Assembly (NCBI RefSeq): GCF_024363255.1
Contig: NZ_AP026070.1
Location: 3,596,001 to 3,660,000 of the forward strand
From: Shewanella sp. NFH-SH190041
Lineage (GTDB): Bacteria > Pseudomonadota > Gammaproteobacteria > Enterobacterales > Shewanellaceae
DNA: 64,000 nt
Direction: 5' to 3'
The notes under the pieces are model-generated. The model was not told where the DNA came from, did no database searches, and saw only the letters and a program-made list of their open reading frames with translations. Shown here piece by piece: positions 62,528-64,000 of this stretch. The position numbers and the translations under genes are program-made. Each line of letters opens with the position of its first letter. Within the stretch, counting starts at the first letter, position 1.

Positions 62528-62818
62528 GTTGACGCGGTGCATTATGCAAAAAGCCCTGCTAAAGGTAAAGCACTTTTTCCTTAAAAACTGCATGACTGCA
62601 GCTTTTTCGGACAATGTGCGCAATAAACAGTAAAACTGCTGGTTTTAGCAACTTTATCGCGCAACCTAACAACAACGTCCGTCTGCTATTAGGCTTTAAC
62701 TTCTCGCTTAAAATAGAAAAAATCGTGCACTCACAAAAGATTCATCGCGTAAATAACATCAAAAACAACAACCAAGTAGCATGTGTTTTTGACTTAGTAT
62801 CACTACATGATGAAAAGC

Positions 62819-63358
62819 TTACTGCTGCAACTCAAGCCGGGTTTCACGTTTCAGTTTATAATCGCAACTCGTCCCCTGAACTTGGCAAGCCAACTCTTTA
62901 CTCAACATGCGACTGCCCTGACGTTCCCATTCCAACTTTAATTTGGCAGGCTGACCATTATTCTGCCCATTCCGGCTATAAACTAACTTCCAATGGCTAG
63001 CATCTTTAAAGTCCACTGAGTCCACTTTATATTGATGTAGCGAGCCATTACCGCGACGAAAATAAGATTCGATCAGGGCATTAGTTTCTGGATGCCAAGT
63101 CATCAAGCTCATCGCATAAGCACGCTGTCCCGCTTCCGCATAAGTCAGATAACGGATAACAGTAGCCTTGTCAGGGGTGGTTTCTGTATTCACCCGCAAA
63201 TCCACAGTTTTAGCTGGATTACCAGCATAACGTACCTGACCAACCCACTGCCCAGCGGACCCCAACACGGCCCTCCAAGCATCATTACCCGCAGCAACAG
63301 CGGGTAATGTCATCACGCTCAAACACACTGCTGCAGCCCATGTTTTCATGCTACTCAT
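62819..63358 (-). CDS. Exported protein of unknown function
   Basis: I do not recognise this 179-residue protein. The N-terminus (MKTWAAAVCLSVMTLPAVAA) is a clear Sec signal peptide with cleavage at AVAA-G near residue 23. The mature part is a soluble, beta-rich-looking domain with two cysteines near the C-terminus (ELACQVQGTSCDYKL) that probably pair. CAGGAGT lies before ATG 63356-63358. The gene lies between tRNA-Trp and tRNA-Asp, genes that are adjacent in E. coli. A 290-base stretch downstream (62528-62818) shows no other gene. Confidence 0.75.
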   Translation of the reverse strand: MSSMKTWAAAVCLSVMTLPAVAAGNDAWRAVLGSAGQWVGQVRYAGNPAKTVDLRVNTETTPDKATVIRYLTYAEAGQRAYAMSLMTWHPETNALIESYFRRGNGSLHQYKVDSVDFKDASHWKLVYSRNGQNNGQPAKLKLEWERQGSRMLSKELACQVQGTSCDYKLKRETRLELQQ

Positions 63359-63573
63359 TTATATACTCCTGAAATGTGACTCTGAAAATCAAAATAAGGC
63401 ATGACATACCGGCAATATCCACCTAACGCGGAGAAGATAAAAGTGCCAGATATGCGAAAACAGATTGTATCAGGCGTTGATACAGTTATCACAGTGATAA
63501 TCACAGCAAATGACAAGCCGACGCTTTACAAATACAAAGCCTAACTAACGGAACGTTTGAGCCAATTACACAT

Positions 63574-63835
63574 ATAAAAGCCTTGTTATTTCAGACGGGG
63601 CTTTGATGTCAGTGGCGGACGAATGTGGCAATCGCCACAAGCCTATGAGCGCGAAGCTTTAGCGTAACTGGGGCGGACGGGACTCGACCCCGAGTGCCGT
63701 CGGCACGCGTGACAGGGTGAAATGACGCAGTCATGCTATGAACGAGAGGCAGGGACGCCGAACTGGCTTTGTACAGGATGTATTCTGACTTCTCTAAACA
63801 AAAAGTCTTACTAACTGAACTGTACAAGTTAAATT
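63574..63835 (-). pseudogene. Decayed copy of the tRNA-Asp/terminator unit, with inserted hairpins
   Basis: By eye, 63576-63620 matches the tRNA-Asp terminator and 3' end (63846-63890) at about 37 of 45 positions. Further pieces of the tRNA-Asp sequence follow in order (GGGACTCGA at 63679; GCGTGACAGG at 63708; GTATTCTGAC and CTAACTGAACT up to about 63821), separated by inserted blocks. The blocks hold short perfect hairpins: GTGGC-aatc-GCCAC (63625-63638), ACTCG-accc-CGAGT (63682-63695) and ATGAC-gca-GTCAT (63722-63734). No intact cloverleaf can form. Confidence 0.6.
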
Positions 63836-63843
63836 CTAAATAC

Positions 63844-63874
63844 AAAAAAGCCCCGTCATTTCTGACGAGGCTTC
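63844..63874 (-). terminator. Terminator of the rrn-tRNA-Asp transcript
   Basis: On the minus strand AAGCCTCGTCA-gaaa-TGACGGGGCTT (one mismatch) is followed by TTTTTTG. It lies directly after tRNA-Asp. Confidence 0.85.
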
Positions 63875-63882
63875 GATGTAAG

Positions 63883-63959
63883 TGGCGGAGCGGACGGGAC
63901 TCGAACCCGCGACCCCCGGCGTGACAGGCCGGTATTCTAACCAACTGAACTACCGCTCC
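63883..63959 (-). tRNA. tRNA-Asp (anticodon GTC)
   Basis: A 77-base cloverleaf GGAGCGGTAGTTCAG... with encoded CCA. The anticodon stem CGGCC... encloses CTGTCAC, giving GTC. It closely resembles E. coli aspT and ends the rRNA operon that enters from the right. Confidence 0.97.
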
Positions 63960-63970
63960 ACTAAATTAGG

Positions 63971-64000
63971 CGCTTGGCGATGACCTACTCTCACATGGGG
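63971..64000 (-). rRNA. rrf: 5S rRNA, 3' end (runs off the window)
   Basis: On the minus strand the last 30 bases read CCCCATGTGAGAGTAGG followed by TCATCGCCAAGCG, which is the 3' end of 5S rRNA (compare E. coli CCCCATGCGAGAGTAGG). The rest lies beyond base 64000. Confidence 0.93.

Noticed and set aside
63609..63944. 111-codon minus-strand frame over tRNA-Asp
   Set aside because: It begins inside tRNA-Asp and follows the usual tRNA read-through pattern (GGRGFESRPLR), so it is not a gene.

Overview
The window looks like chromosome of a gammaproteobacterium of the Alteromonadales, most probably Shewanella or a close relative. Gene order matches enterobacterial housekeeping blocks: prfB-lysS, hemA-prfA-prmC-sirB2-sirB1-kdsA, miaB-ybeZ-ybeY-ybeX-lnt, and leuS-lptE-holA-nadD-rsfS-rlmH-mrdA-mrdB-rlpA-dacA-ybeD-lipB-lipA. 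Between these blocks lie genes typical of Shewanella-type genomes: MSHA-like pilins, a very large cytoplasmic formate dehydrogenase fusion, a DUF6482 protein and a DUF1176 protein. The genus is inferred from memory of gene order and protein style, not from a search.

Layout. 1-1554: 5' part of lysS and prfB with its programmed frameshift. 1.9-14.3 kb: accessory region with a pentapeptide-repeat potassium-channel fusion, a secreted protein of unknown function, a 1429-residue formate dehydrogenase with a possible CRP site upstream, a ClC channel, a ChrA chromate transporter and KatG. 14.8-16.7 kb: three tandem type IV pilin genes. 16.8-23.7 kb: the hemA-to-kdsA block on the minus strand, broken by terminators and a DUF1176 gene. 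23.9-28.2 kb: lolB, ispE, prs, gpt, pdxY. 28.6-29.3 kb: a six-gene tRNA operon with its promoter. 29.7-33.0 kb: ychF, pth, ubiF. 33.3-38.9 kb: miaB-ybeZ-ybeY-ybeX-lnt. 39.3-40.6 kb: a DUF6482 gene, an aminotransferase remnant and a YbeL-like gene. 40.8-52.8 kb: leuS through dacA. 52.9-56.9 kb: ybeD, an inserted poxB, lipB and lipA. 57-60.8 kb: rimI-holD, dps, and a LysR regulator divergent from an atypical adenylosuccinate synthetase with a perfect 23-bp palindrome between them. 60.9-62.1 kb: an intact IS3-family element. 62.4-64 kb: tRNA-Trp, a secreted protein of unknown function, a decayed copy of a tRNA-Asp/terminator unit, tRNA-Asp and the 3' end of 5S rRNA of an rrn operon reading leftward.

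Most of the window is ordinary core machinery for translation, cell-wall elongation, lipoprotein and LPS export, lipoate and haem synthesis. The parts most worth a second look are the pilin triplet (near-identical stalk region, variation focused on one short patch), the LysR/palindrome/PurA-like module, the channel fusion with a Cys/His-rich N-terminus, and the decayed tRNA-Asp copy interrupted by short perfect hairpins. I found no CRISPR array, prophage or recognisable defence system.
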